Assembly (NCBI RefSeq): GCF_020921035.1
Contig: NC_063157.1
Location: forward strand, 9,026,001 to 9,090,000
DNA from: Rhodamnia argentea
Lineage: Eukaryota > Streptophyta > Magnoliopsida > Myrtales > Myrtaceae
Direction of reading: 5' to 3'
Length of the DNA: 64,000 nt
Below the pieces are notes generated by a model. The model worked only from the letters and a program-made list of their open reading frames with translations. It was not told the DNA's origin and did no database searches. The position numbers were made by a program, and so were the translations under genes. Of this stretch, positions 46,743 to 59,710 are shown piece after piece. Within the stretch, counting starts at the first letter, position 1. Each line of letters opens with the position of its first letter.

Positions 46743-49608
46743 TCAGGCAGGATACTCGGGTAGCTTTGGTCCGATGTCTGTGTTCAATTTCCGTAGTGAA
46801 TTACGCCAAGGACGGCTGTAACTCTGAGACCCGGAAAACAAGCCGAGCGGTCCGGACCCCACAGGCTCCCGCTGCACTACTAAGACGGAGAACTGGAAAT
46901 CGGAAGTCGCTAGCATGTCGCCGATGACCCCCAATTCCGGGTACTCATTCCACTCGGTCAAACCTGAGATAAGCGGAGACAAGGGATCATGATGCTTGCC
47001 GGCGATCAACATGTCGACCTTGTCCTCGAAGGAACGGATCACCTGTGTAGTCCCCACCCCATCTGCCACCGTCTCCTCTATGTACCTGACTCTCCTCTCG
47101 CCTACAGCAGCCCGGAAAATATCCATCAGTTCTTGATCAAGACCGCTTTCCTCTCCATTCAGGTACTCGTCGTTCTTTACCCAGGCTATCGTTAGGTCGA
47201 CCTTTGGATGCTCGACCATGCGCATACAATAAGCAAGCGCCTCGCGATCGTCAGCGCCACCCAAGAAGAGCATGACTATCCGAAATGGCGCCGACTCGCT
47301 TGTCAGCATGTACTGGTTGCTTGTCATGTGGCCCCGGTCGATGAGGATTCCGACGGAGCAGGGCACCTTGTTCATCACGTTCTTGTTCACGTTCCGGATC
47401 GCGTGCTTGGTCGTCCCCATGGACCCGTCAATTGCCCACGTCTTGTGGAAGGGCACTATGACGAGGTTGGTCCTCTTGTCTGAGGCGAGCATGCAGATGT
47501 CGTTGTGGATGCTCGCGTAGGGCGAGACGGCGGTGAAGTGCTGCACGACCACGCTCCCGCAGTTGTGCTCCTCGTAGTACTGGAACACGTTGACGATGTG
47601 GTCATAGCTGGTTGCCTTGGAGGCGGACTTGTGGAGCTGGTGGCGATGGGGAGCGAGCATCGAGGCGGAGCGGCCCTGGAGCTCTCGCAGGTGCAAGACG
47701 AAGACGGCGATAGGGCTATGGGGAGTGGGGTGGGAAGCCTCGAGGAGGTTCATGATTGTGGGGACATGGTCTTCATCGTGGAGACACACCAGGAACTGCA
47801 TCTTGACCCCTTCCTTCCACTCGTGCAGGTTTTTTCTTCCTTGGACCAAATATCTCCTGGATGGATCATACATGTAGGCAATGATGGGTCTTGCCAATGT
47901 AGTCACAATTAGCATAGTGAGGAGCAGTTGATTGTAAACCTGATTAGGTATGATCTGGGACATACAAATCGACATTGAATGTACAGATCAATTCCTCAAC
48001 ATGATGAGAATCTGTCCTAAAATGACATTAGCAGTTGTCCTATGACATTAGCAGAGATATATGTAGTGCTGAAGAAGAGTACCTTCCTATCTAACCACAG
48101 GACGTAAATGGCGAGCTCGATGATGCCTTTGCAGCACATGATGAGGCTCAGAGGGATGGCATCCCAGAGCGGCAAGCCGCAGCAGATGGCTGACAAGAGC
48201 GTCCCGCAGAACTTGCCAACGTAACCCATGATTATGATGAGCTCCGTGAAAACCGACGATGTTCCGCCCATGCCCTCCGGAGTCATTCGCAACCCGGTCG
48301 ACGCCATGAAAGCCGGCACCAGCAGCACGCTGGAGATGGCCTCCAGCTTCTGCACTAAGGTCGTCCCTGGCCCGTCGGGCAACACCAAACCCATCAGAAA
48401 GGCCCCGAAGCCCGAGTGTTGGCCGAGAATCTCCGACAATAGCCCACAACACAACAGGCTAACCATTATCCCGCAGAATTGCATCTCCTTCATTTCCCCT
48501 TCCTGCTTGTTAGAAGGTCAAGTTTTTAGGCGAATTCCACCTGGGAAATTCATATCTTTGAAAACGACATGGTTAATCGATATTCTGGCACATTGAGCAT
48601 AACTCATGACGTTCTCATCCACACTCAGTGATCAGACAGGTGAACACAAATTGACAGGCCTACCTACCTCTGCAGATTTGGTCGACCACCTCAAGAAGGG
48701 GCGAATAACGAAGGCAATGACCAGGAGGAACGCCATCGTGAAAACAACCGACCACAGGGTCTCCATCTTGGAGCTTTGGAAGGCCAAGTTCACGGTACCG
48801 ACCACCATCGACATGTTCCACGACCACATGTCACTCACCAGTGACACTTGCGTGGCCATCCGGCCAACCTCCGAGTTCAAGATCCGCAGGTCGACGAGGA
48901 GCGAGGTGATGACGGGGAAGGTGGACAACGAGTTGACGATGATGATGAAAGGCATGGAATGCTTCAAGGAGGCATCCAAGTTGCCGAAGCTGTTGAGCAT
49001 GGAGAAGGTGAGGAAGCCTAAGGCATAAGGCAAGAGGAAGCACATGGACCCAATGAAGGCGGCGCTCTTGCCGGTCTTCGTCAGCATGTCGATATTGACT
49101 TGTAAGCCGATGGTGAAGACGTGGATCATGAACCCTACATCTGCTAATGTCATCAGGACAGATATGCTCCCCGGCGGGAACACTTTGGCAAAGTATGCTC
49201 CGTTGCGACCTAAAACGGTCGGACCGATGATTATGCCCGCCTGGTCGGATTGAAGAGAACTATTAGGGAGAAGAACATCATCGGCGAAACAGGAGCTTCC
49301 ACATACAAATGATAATTATTCGTGCCAAAGATTCACCTAGTATCGGGGAGGGAGATTACCAGAATGTAACCCATCAACAGATTGACGCGCAGAGGTTTGA
49401 GGAAGAAGACAAGGATCCGCGTGGTGAAGAAGATCAAGATGATCTGGAACAAGAGGACAGGCAAGGCGGAGCTGAAGGGGTCGGAGTACCAAAATCCCCG
49501 CGAAGTAATCAAGTGGCCCACCTTCTGACACACCAGGAGCTCGGGTTGGTACGGCCCCGTCACCGTCCCTAGCATCGTCGCCCTCTCGAGCTCATTGATT
49601 TCCGCCAT
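46743..49608 (-). CDS. CHX-type cation/H+ antiporter, copy b
   Basis: Same family and exon plan as the downstream neighbour: 49608..49360, 49240..48668, 48502..48083 and 47954..46743, all in phase 0, giving 817 residues, close to Arabidopsis CHX13/CHX15. Exon 2 is exactly 573 bases in both copies. Membrane-core motifs are AGIIIGPTVLG, DVGFMIHVFTIGLQ, STFPVITSLLVDL and SGFGAFLMGLVLPDGP. The tail has PFHKTWAI, GILIDRGH, FLGGADDREALAYC and VLVVQREP, then an extra SQSYSRPWRNSLRKLNTD stretch. Divergence from copy a is clear at the protein level, so the duplication is not recent. The start MAEINELERA is the first in-frame ATG. Confidence 0.95.
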
Positions 49609-49689
49609 TTTCGACCAAGATCACAGCAAGATGGATTTGGTTGCATAGAAAATGACAAGAAGACAACCAAAAAGACCATGAAAAGCTTC

Positions 49690-49691
<2 letters not shown>

Positions 49692-49738
<47 letters not shown>
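49692..49738. repeat. (GA/CT)n in the CHX copy b leader region
   Basis: About 23 units begin 84 bases upstream of the copy b start codon, matching the position of the tract before copy a. It is probably part of the 5' leader or core promoter. The sequence from 49740 to 50875 shows no recognised gene and probably contains the copy b promoter and the 3' UTR of the F-box gene. Confidence 0.9.
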
Positions 49739-49742
<4 letters not shown>

Positions 49743-50875
49743 AACGTGGATAAAACGAGCGGGCACAAGTTATTCCGTTATGGTAGGGGAGCGTATTCTT
49801 AAATTAGTTCGCAAGAGCAGAAGGCACGTTTGTGAATGAAGACGTCCTTTCTTCCCATACCATATTTCATGTACGTGTAGATAATAAAATGTATGTAATG
49901 TAACCATGATACGACAGCTGAGAAGGAAAATAATCATTTTCTCAGATGTTAGATTTTCCAGGCACCTCTATGATATACTTCTCAAAATAGTTCTGAGTTG
50001 CGATGTTGTCGTTTCGATGCGCTTTTACGAGTTCGAAAAAATGGTACTGTTCGAACGATTCTTTGCATGCCTTTTTCCCCTTTTGTTCGGGGATTTAAGT
50101 TGGGGGACATCTTGTCGGGCAGTGTGGAAGACCGCATTCTCATCGGACTGTGCCATCCTGTAATAGAAACGACCATAGGAGCAATTTGGCCCGTAAGGAA
50201 AATCATGGCATCTTCTAATGCAGATTCCACAGAATAAGAAGTTATACATTGTCACCGCTCGCAAGCAGCTGAGGGGAACCATCACTCGGGGCAGCCGAGG
50301 AGATTAATCTTTCTATCGGTAAAAAAAATTGCGAACATTCTAGAGCTGTCGTGTCTGCGTTTTTGGTGAAAGAGGTTGCCACATCAAAGCACTGCAGTAA
50401 CAATGAGAAATCTGGGAGTGAAGAATCAGGAATGACAGGTTTCCTCTGCAAACAAGACGTTCATGGTATGCAAGCATCAAAGTGCGACCTTCATCATGTT
50501 CGTCGCGAAGACAACAAAGACATACACTTCCATAAAGGAGAAGCTGAATAAAAACCTCGAGCATCTTAAGGACTCTTCGACAGGTGCAGCTTCCACCCCT
50601 TCGGATCCATTTCCACCTGCCCAAGCAGATCAACAGCTTCAGCATACCCGTTTCCCATTAGAGCGGGTTATTGTTTTCTTCCTGCAGAGTGATATGAAAT
50701 GTTCCCACAGATTTTGCTTCTCTCTGCTTTTTATTCTTGCTTAAAGCACGGTATACCAATTCTCTGATCATAGTGAAAAGGAAAAGGTAATTAGTAGTGG
50801 TAATTTTCATCAGATTGACATTGATGCGCAAGCAGTATATGCAATATATTGTGAGGCTCTCAATAAATCTTGTCC

Positions 50876-53800
50876 TCATTCCATTACTGGCTTCATCTTC
50901 CTGGCTAACTTAGCAGATTCAGAGAGAGGAACAAGAAAGGAAGCGAGAGGCTCGGGCATCGCTCTTTGCAAGGGACAGATACATGTGTACACAATTGAGT
51001 CATATAAAAGTTGATAAACCACGAGACAGCCAATATAGAAGGGGGGAAATGATACCTGACACACTTTGTCTCTCCACTGAAAGATGCATCCGCGGGCTTC
51101 AATGTAACTGATAAGAGACTCGGGAAGTGAGGATTTAAAGGACGCATGAAGCTTAACTTTCATTAGACATCTACAAGCCAGCAGGGCAGCTGCGAGACCA
51201 CTTTGTGTCAATCCTGCCACATGCAAGATAGTCATGTTCTGCAGGCACTTGATGCTGGCCAGTGCTAGGAGCCCTACGTCGGTGACCGAGCAGTACGACA
51301 AATTTATCTGTGAAATGATAAAGATCAGTGAATCCTATCAGTACACCACAGGCATCAACATTGGCTGCTTTTCAAATGAGGAAACAAGAAGAATGAGTAC
51401 CTGTCTTAGATTTGGGGAAAATTGGGCTAGGGAAAGCATTCCATTGTCATTGATATTGTAACACTTCTTTATGTCAAGGAGGGTAAGACGCCTGCATCCT
51501 CTAGCAATAGCTGACAGACCAATTGAAGAGACATAAGGACATCCTCGAATTTCAACAGCTTTTAGCCTCGGACATTTAGACAATGATATCAGTGCGACGT
51601 CTGTGACATCTTCATTGTAAGCCATGTTAATCATTTCAAGTGCTGGACAACCAAGAGCGATTTCGGCAATGCCAGCATCAGTTATTCCCATAGACCTAAT
51701 AAAGAAAATTCGATAAGTATATAAATCCGGAAAATGACATGGCATTATTACAAAAAAAAAGCTCTCCTAGAAAGAAAAATTCTAGCAGCCATATATCTGA
51801 TTGCTAAGTTCAAATTATATTTGTGTCTGTTAAGTTCAAATTATGAGTGTCACAAGTTCATAAATTCTCCTTAACACGACAAACTGAGTTACAGAGTCAT
51901 CGTAAAAAAACACGTATGATATTTGTACTTTCCTACTCATACGAAATTAAGGGAGGAAATTTGACGACATCTTCACTATGTTCTTCTCTTTGAGATCCAA
52001 TTTTTCCAGTTCCTCCCTTTTGTCATGATTATTTTCTCCCTATTCATTTCATTGTATAGTTGATGTACTGAAGCAAACGAATAGCAATGAATCAATGTGA
52101 GTGAGTGACAAAACACCCACGTCTGCATTTCAGTTCATACTAGCCAATATAAAATCATCAATTGCTTACATAATATGCAAACCTGTACAAATCAAGCTCT
52201 ATAAGATTCAAGCAGTGTCTTCCAATATGTTTAAGCCCATCATCAGTGATCTTCGAGCAAACCCCCAGCTTTAAAATCCTAAGTTTGGAGCATCTTGATA
52301 TGGACATTAGCACTGCAAGAATCAGGAATCAGCTTTTGCTCTGACTGAAGTAAATATGCACAGAAGGATCTAGTCCAGTAGAAAACCTTCGTCATCAATG
52401 TCATTATCTGTAAGATCAAGTTCCTCCAAATTTTGACAACGCCGACCGATCAAGAGATATGCATCTCTTGATACCAGGGTACATAATTCCATCCTGAGAG
52501 AGCAGAGGGAGGAGCACGAACTTGTTATGCTATTTATTGAGGCATATGTTATCTTCCGGCAGCATGTGATGTCTAGCTTCCTCAGTTCTCTTTGTGTTTG
52601 TACAAGGAAGGAGAGACAATCGTCTGTTACCCCCAAGCACTTGCTTAAGCTTAGCTCCTTCAGGCGTGCGCCCCAGTTCACCATTGCTTTCATCCCAGGA
52701 CATGTAACCATACAACCATCTAGTCGAACCACTTGCAAACTCGAAAACTTGTGCAGACACTTTCCCAGGTCAGCAGTGACCTGAACCAGCCCGAAGAAGT
52801 ATGAACCAAAAGGAAGCATGTCAAATACAACATGATAACCATATGGCGCTCAGAACTTACAGGAGAACCATAGGATAAGATAAGCTGCTGCAGACACTGA
52901 GCTTCACTCGTCAAGGAAGACAAACCGACTTGACTCACATTCTGGCAGTTCGACAGATTAAGTACCTGTGCAAATGCCAATTTTCAAGAATAGTTAGTTG
53001 GACATATAAAACCTAGATCTTTTCATGCTTCAGCTGTCCAACTATTCACATAGTTCTTTGCGCTAACGTGATTAGAGACAACTTTGAATCCACATGGATA
53101 GATATAGCATTCTTCAGAGCAAAGTTTCGGAAAAAAGCAGCTTGTACAAACTTCAGAAACCCCGAGCATACCTTCAGTGATAGGCCACTCTCTTTGAGGG
53201 TGGCAAGTCCATCATCACATATACCAGGACATCCTTCAAGAATCAACTCTTCGAGATTTTGCAGTTTCAAGACAGGCTGGAGAGACTTCTCTGTGATCTA
53301 ATTTCCCAAGAAGAAAGGAATATGTTACTAGGGGACCCAACAGTCCATTTCAGTAAAAGTTGGATCCAAAGAACAACAACCACTAGATTAACAATTAACA
53401 AACCTACGGCCAAATTTGGCAAGGCTAAGATGAAACAGCTATAAGCAATACAATTAAGTAGCAGTGCACGAAACAGCTATAAGCAATGCAATTGAGTAGT
53501 AGTACACGCCAAAATGAACCTGCAAACAGAGTCAATCCAGGTCCATCGTGGAAGCTCTTGCTACGGCCGCAATAACCAACGGTTCTTCCAACTAGTCAAT
53601 CGACCAATGAAGATGCCGGTGCTACAGATGTTCAAATTGAAATTTCTACACACTGCAAGACGGTAGAAGAAAAACATTCCACAAGTGGGCTCCATCTCCA
53701 TACAAATGTCTACATGATTAGTCGCCAAAATTGGAAATGTTACCAGTCTATATGCCGGTGTTATCAGAGCAATGTAGCCAAAAATTGAATGCCTCTCAGA

Positions 53801-54556
53801 CAGGACATCAAGGTATTAACAGAAGAACATTCTTAACATCGTCAGCTGCGGAGAAGAAGCATTTACCGGCAAGTAAGACAGATCCAAACTCCGGATGTCC
53901 GCGCACTTCATGGCAATCAACCCAACTCCTAGATCGCTCACCCGCAAGCACCACTTCAAGCAGAGCAAGGTCAGCTTCCTGCACCCGACCGCGATGCACC
54001 CGACCCCCATGTCCGTGATCAGCTTGCACCTCCCCATCCTCAGCCTCTCCAGGTTCCTGGCCTCGGCGATAGCCGCGGCCGCCGCGTCCGTCAGCTCCGT
54101 CGCGTTCGACAGGTCGATCTCGACCAGGCCGGCGCAATTCGCGGCCAGGCTCGACAGGCCCACGTGGCTGAAGAACCTGGACCGGGAGAGATCCACGGAT
54201 CTGAGGGTGGTGCTCCAGGAGCGAGAGAGCGAGGTCAGCATCCCGTCGTCGACGCGGGGGCAGAGCGAGAGATCGAGCCGCGAGATGTAGGGGTAACGGC
54301 GAGGGACCGAAGGGAGGAGGTCGGAGGAGAGGGGCCTGAGGGACCTGCGGTGGCGGGACTCGGCGGAGAGGAAGGACTTGCAGGCGAGGGAGAAGGACTT
54401 GCGGGCAAGAGGGTCGTCGTCCCCGAGGTGGTCGAGGATGAGGTGGATGATCTCTTCAGTAAGGCCATCGAAGGGGTCGGGTTGGTGGTGGGTTGCGGCG
54501 GCGGCGGCGTCGTCTTCGTCGCCTTCTTCTTCCTCCACGTTCTTGAGCTTCTTCAT
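50876..54556 (-). CDS. F-box/LRR protein, FBL3-like
   Basis: F-box/LRR proteins are substrate receptors of SCF ubiquitin ligases. Seven exons fit: 54556..53867, 53297..53172, 52965..52861, 52780..52387, 52312..52183, 51695..51401 and 51307..50876, giving 723 residues. The F-box (about residues 25-75: [30 protein letters not shown]) is followed by some 18 leucine-rich repeats of the cysteine-containing type ([42 protein letters not shown]). They match Arabidopsis FBL3 as I recall it. The start MKKLKN follows FBL3; an ATG six codons upstream is also in frame. The last exon reads on for about 60 residues past a possible donor after [11 protein letters not shown], ending [12 protein letters not shown]; the true C-terminus is uncertain. 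Confidence 0.9.
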
Positions 54557-54595
54557 TTGCTGCAGCGAACGCAAGTTAACTGCAAATGGGCGGGT

Positions 54596-54627
54596 TCTCC
54601 TCCTCCTCCTCCTCCTCCTCCTCCTCC
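54596..54627. repeat. (TCC)n microsatellite before the F-box gene
   Basis: About ten TCC units lie 40 bases upstream of the F-box gene start, likely in its 5' leader. Confidence 0.9.
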
Positions 54628-54857
54628 CCCCAAGTCTTCTGGAATCAGCAAGCGCTTCGGCCTTCAGTTACTCACAAGGCCCGAGGAAGAAGAAGAAGAC
54701 GAAGTGGGAGCGTCGTTGCGTGGATGGAGCATGAGAAAGTTTCTTTGGTTAGACGCAGTCTACCATGGAGCTTCTGCATACATCATTCATGGTAATAAAA
54801 TATAGCAGAGAAATCTGGAAATCTCACGCTCTATCCAAAGAAAGGAAAAGCAAGGCG

Positions 54858-54906
54858 AGAATTCGAGTTCGAGTTCGAGTTCGAGCTCGAGCTGGAGCTT
54901 GAGCTT
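54858..54906. repeat. (GAGTTC)n-type hexanucleotide repeat
   Basis: About eight degenerate GAGTTC/GAGCTC units, roughly 300 bases upstream of the F-box gene start. Confidence 0.85.
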
Positions 54907-55448
54907 GGTGAGGGAGTATGTATTCCGTTTCACGGTCAGGTTAGATGTTACCATACGTCGACGCGCGTGCACCGGACTTAGGACAAGTTAATTAAGATAA
55001 TACATTACATCCTACGGATTTAGAAAACATTTATCCCCCTTTCGCCCGACCTCCTTCTTCGTGATTTCAAATAGCGCGATCGAGCACCGAGGCTGCGAGT
55101 AAGAAGCTAATATGACGGTGATTTGATCACTACCCGCATGAAATAATATAGCCTGACAAAGATTACTTGGTGTTCGAAGGATCAAAAATTGATTGGAACG
55201 CCCGTTAATAAAATTCACCGCATTATGAAAACAATTCAGAGATTATATTTTGTTGCTGTAGGGGAGGCTTTTTTAAGCTACTTGTTTAAATATGTCTTCT
55301 TTCTTTTATTTTATTTATTATTATTATTATTTTTTTTTTTGGAGATAGGTGGAATGGGTGGGTAAGAAGAAGGGAGAGAGATGAGAGGATAGCGACATCA
55401 TCGGAAATTAAAACGATTATTCCCATGTTTTTGAGGATGTACTAAATA

Positions 55449-56330
55449 AGGAAATTCAGGAGTGGTTATGTGGTGGAGTGAGGATTCGGGGAAGGACAGG
55501 CGCCAAGTGCAACATGGGGGTACGGCATCATCGACGTCGTCCGTAGACCCCACGTGGGCCCAAGCATGTGACCCCAGCCAATTCATCATCCTCCGCCTCC
55601 GCCTCCGCCTCCGCCTCATTTTTTCTGGGGGCTGGAACAAGCGTTTTGGAATCCTTAAGTTTATTATCGTTTTATGTTTTTTCTTCTTCTTCCTATGCCG
55701 ATCGCTAGGCCTCGACGACGGCCGGCTACCAGCCATACGAGATCGAGTATCTCCATATCCAGCAAGCTCGAGCTAGCCAGATCCTAGTGAGGCTCGACTT
55801 CATGAGGTCGGTCGTCAGCCATCGTCGAGATCAGGCGACCGTAGGAGGAAGAATAAAAATATAAAATATAAAAAATATATATAATACCAAAAAAGGAAAT
55901 TTAGGAATCGTTATGTGGTGGAGTGAGGACTTGGGGAAGGACAGGCGCCAAGTGCACATGGGGGTACGGCATCATCGATGTTTCCGTGGACCCCACGTGG
56001 GCCCAACCATGTGACCTCAGCCAATTCATCTTCCTCCTCCTCCACGTCATTTTTCTTTGTGCCGGAATAAGTGTTTTAGTCCTTAAGTTTATTTATATTT
56101 TATGTTTTTTTTTCCTTTTCTTCTTCTTCTGCCGATCGCTAGGCTTCGGCAACAAGCCCTACAACGTTGAGTCTCTTCATATCCGGCAAGCTCGAGCTCG
56201 CCAGATCTCGGTGAGGCTCGACCTCGTGTGGCCGATTGCAGGCTATTACCAAGGCCCGGCAATCGGTGAAGGAAGAAGAAAAATAAAAAAAATAAATATG
56301 TAATACAAAAAAATCATTTAAAATTTTAAT
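55449..56330. repeat. Tandem 445-bp repeat with G-boxes, two copies
   Basis: Unit 1 (55449-55893) and unit 2 (55894-about 56330) share a well-conserved first 150 bases (GGTGGAGTGAGGA, GGACAGGCGCCAAGTGC, CATGGGGGTACGGCATCATC) followed by a diverged GC-core part. Each carries CCCCACGTGGGCCCAA with a G-box CACGTG, at 55551..55556 and 55994..55999. Unit 1 also has a (CCGCCT)n tract at about 55592-55618. Probably a duplicated spacer or transposon-derived segment; no gene is inside. Confidence 0.75.
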
Positions 56331-57407
56331 TTTTTTTCCTCAGATAAACTTATGAGATTGAAATCATTTCCTAAATAAGATCTAAGCACCGGAAAATATT
56401 TTCGGTCACATATCATCAAATAAATGAAAAAAATACGAAATTATTTTCCCAAACAAACGCGCCATAAATCTCGAACCAATGGCATCGCTATACCATGTTT
56501 ACTTTAAAGTCTATGGTATTGATAATATCTCTTTTAAGACGCTCATATTCAAGTGTTGTGCAACCAATGCCCTCGTTTTCTCCCTTTCCGTTATTTTTAA
56601 TTTTAACACGCATACTAAGCGGGGACCATATAGTTTGATATACATTGCCAATTTGACTAAGTTTTTTCTTTTCTTTTCACGCCAAAATACTTTAGAAGGT
56701 TGGCATATGGGCGACGGCACAAGAATGATTGGCCTGCCAACTTTAATTAATCATCCATGTCTTGACCAAAAACTGAAAAAAATAAAAAAAAATCTTCAAG
56801 TGATAACGTGACGATGACTGTCCCAGAAAAAAAAAATCATGCCCATCATCTTAAGCAATTCAAATAACTACGCACCCACAAAAGTGTCAAGACTTCGATG
56901 GGAAGAAAGCATGCTCTTCCGTTGTCTTCTTGAGTTCGATGTCTTCCACCTAAATTGCGCATGAAAAGCCCAAAGTCAATTTTAGAGGTGTCAAAGGATG
57001 AGTTGAATCAGGTTTGAATCGGATCGATATGGTCCGATTCGTATTGACCCATTTAACTTGTTTTAACTCAAATTCATGCAATTAAAATTCAGTAACTCAT
57101 ATCCAATCCGACTCATACTCGACCCATACCCAATTCATATTGACACCTCCCGCCCTTCTCCGCCACCACCCCCCTCGCTCGCTCGCCCGCCCGCCCGCTC
57201 GCTCGTCGGCCGGCTAGCCACTTGCCGCCCACCCTCGTTTGCCATTGGGCGTGGTTCGAGGGTAATAGATGGAGCCGCACCGCAAAATCCTCCTCTTTCC
57301 ATCAATGACTAGTGCTCTACCATCATAAGTCGGACTAGTACAGACTACCCCCTCAAAAACCAAGACGACGCACAATAATACTAATTCTACCAAGTTTTTT
57401 TTTTTTT
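56331..57407. other. Spacer, no gene recognised
   Basis: The left end, near 56440-56466 (CCCAAACAAACGCGCC), looks like the right terminus of a MITE of the CGTTTGTTT type. The stretch 57140-57240 is low-complexity GC-rich (CGCTCGCTCGCCCGCC). Nothing coding is supported. Confidence 0.4.
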
Positions 57408-57569
57408 TGTTAGGATCAACGCACAATTATAATGAAATAAAATGAGTGAGTAAGAGAAAATTTAGACACAAAATTTTATCTTGATTCACCCTTAAAACGA
57501 GGGCTACGTCTAGCAGAGGATTCCACTATAATTAGCACATCGCACCTCGTTATATCACTCAATTACAAG

Positions 57570-57620
<51 letters not shown>

Positions 57621-57797
57621 CAGTAGCTATTTATGAGCTCAAGCCTAAATTACTAATGAAAAATTACAGTTTTAAATCATAAAAGCCATCCGGTGTTTAA
57701 GAAACGCTACCCCCTTGAGACTCCGGCCGGAGAGGCTCCCCAAAGCGAGACCCACGTGCTTTCATTTTATAGAGGAGTATAAACCACACCCCAACAT
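57408..57797 (-). repeat. 3' LTR of the copia fossil
   Basis: On the minus strand it begins TGTTGGGGTGTGGTTTATAC directly after a purine-rich AAGTGAGAGAA, the usual polypurine-tract position, and ends near 57408 at a TG/CA-type boundary. It contains an (AT)n tract at about 57572-57616. The left boundary is approximate because the other LTR is not in the window. Confidence 0.65.
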
Positions 57798-59710
57798 TCT
57801 CTCACTTGGTGAATATTTTTCATACTTCTTTAGACCCAACACATTTGTACACCTTTCAAACTTTTATGCACTCACTGCCTTAGTAAAAAAATCAGCGCTA
57901 TTCACCTGTGTGTTTACTTTTTCCAGCACTATAACTCTTTGTTCTGCTTTCTCTAGAATGAAGTAATATTGTATGACGATGTGCTTTGTTCTTGCATGAA
58001 ATGCAGGATTCTTAGCTAAGAATATAGCACTGTGGTTATCACACCCAATCTTCACTTCTCCTTGTGTAAAGCGAAGCTCTTTACATAATCTATGCATACA
58101 TATTACTTCCTTAGCAGTATGAGTAAGAGCCATGTACTCTGCTTCAAGAGCGGATAAAGCAACCGTGCTTTGCTTCTTGCTTATTCAACTCACAGCTCCG
58201 CCAAATAAGGAAATAACATATCCACCGGTCGACCTCCAACTGTCAATGTCACCTCCCCATTAGCATCCATAAAACACTTCGGTTCTAACGCTTGATGTCC
58301 CTTTGAGCTTTTCATGATTTCATAACATAACTCAAAGTCAAACGTACCGCGAAGATAATGAAGCACTCTCTTTGCAGCTATCCAATTCTCTTTACCCGGA
58401 TGGAACATATATCTATTTAATACTCCCACTGCTTGAATAATATCCGGACAAGTACACACCACGGCATACATCAAGTTCCCTATTGTGCTTGCATATGGAA
58501 CCGATGGCTCTTCAACTTCTTCTTTAGTTTTAGGATACTGAAGCGCCGATAAATTGGAACTTGTGGACATTAGAGTCTTCATTGGTTTACGATCTATCAT
58601 GTTGAACTTTTTCAACACACTTTCAACATATTTCTTCCGACTAAGCCTCAACTTTCCATTCTCATGCTCCCTTTTTATTTACATGTCCATGATGAAGTTT
58701 GTTGGACTTAGATCGTTCATCTCAATCTATTTTGCCAATAGTCCTTCTACAATGCTAATCATTCTCATATTATTCTCAACTAGCAGCATATCATCAACAT
58801 ATAAGGTTAAGATAACAAAATTTTCATCTAATCTTTTCGCATAGATACAATGATCCGCATCACAACGAATAAAGCCAAGTTTCAAGGCATACGAATCGAA
58901 CTTACGGTACCACATTCTTAGAGATTGCTTCGGGCCATATAAAGTCTTGTTCACTTTACAAAAAAAAATCTTATTTTCCTCTAACCACAAACCCATCTAG
59001 TTGTTTTATGTAAACATCATCCTCTAAATCATTATGTATGAATACATCAAGTCGCTTTACCTCCGGATTGTATGCACCTGCTGCAGATAAAACAAGTCTT
59101 ATGAAATTTAATTTAGCAACAGAAAAAAAAAATCTCACCATAATTAACTCCCTCTATCTGCAAGTATCCCTTCGCAACCAAACGAGCTTTGTATCGTTCT
59201 ATATCTCAATCTATAGACATCTTCTTCTTGAATACCCACTTACAATCAATTGCCTTCTGATCTGCGAGTAGTTTTACCAAACTTCATGTTCCATTTTTAT
59301 CTAATGAGTCCATCTCATCTTTCGTGACTTTTTCCCATTGCTTCGCATCTTCCGTGCTTCTTACTTCCGTAAAATTATTTGGATCATCACCGGTAACAAT
59401 CATAGCACAATTTTAATTTCTGGAAAATAAGGTATACCTCTCAAGTGGTCTTCTCTTCCGTGTGAACCTTCTTAAGACCAGTTCAAGTGGTGCTTCAACT
59501 TCAAACTCAGTATCGGAATCTACAATATCATCCTCCACATCGGGCTCATCAGCTTCAAAATCTGAATTTTCTATTTTAGCTTGTGTAGCCTCTGTCTTTC
59601 CCTACCAACCAATATCTAACTCAACCGGCTGTGGTTCTTCATGAGCCCGTGAAATAATCTGATTTATTGTAAACTCTTTGAACACCACATCTCTGCTGTA
59701 GATAATACGT

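Noticed and set aside
57140-57240. GC-rich stretch with CGCTCGCTCGCC as a possible gene start
   Set aside because: Low-complexity sequence with only short frames and no supporting splice or domain evidence.
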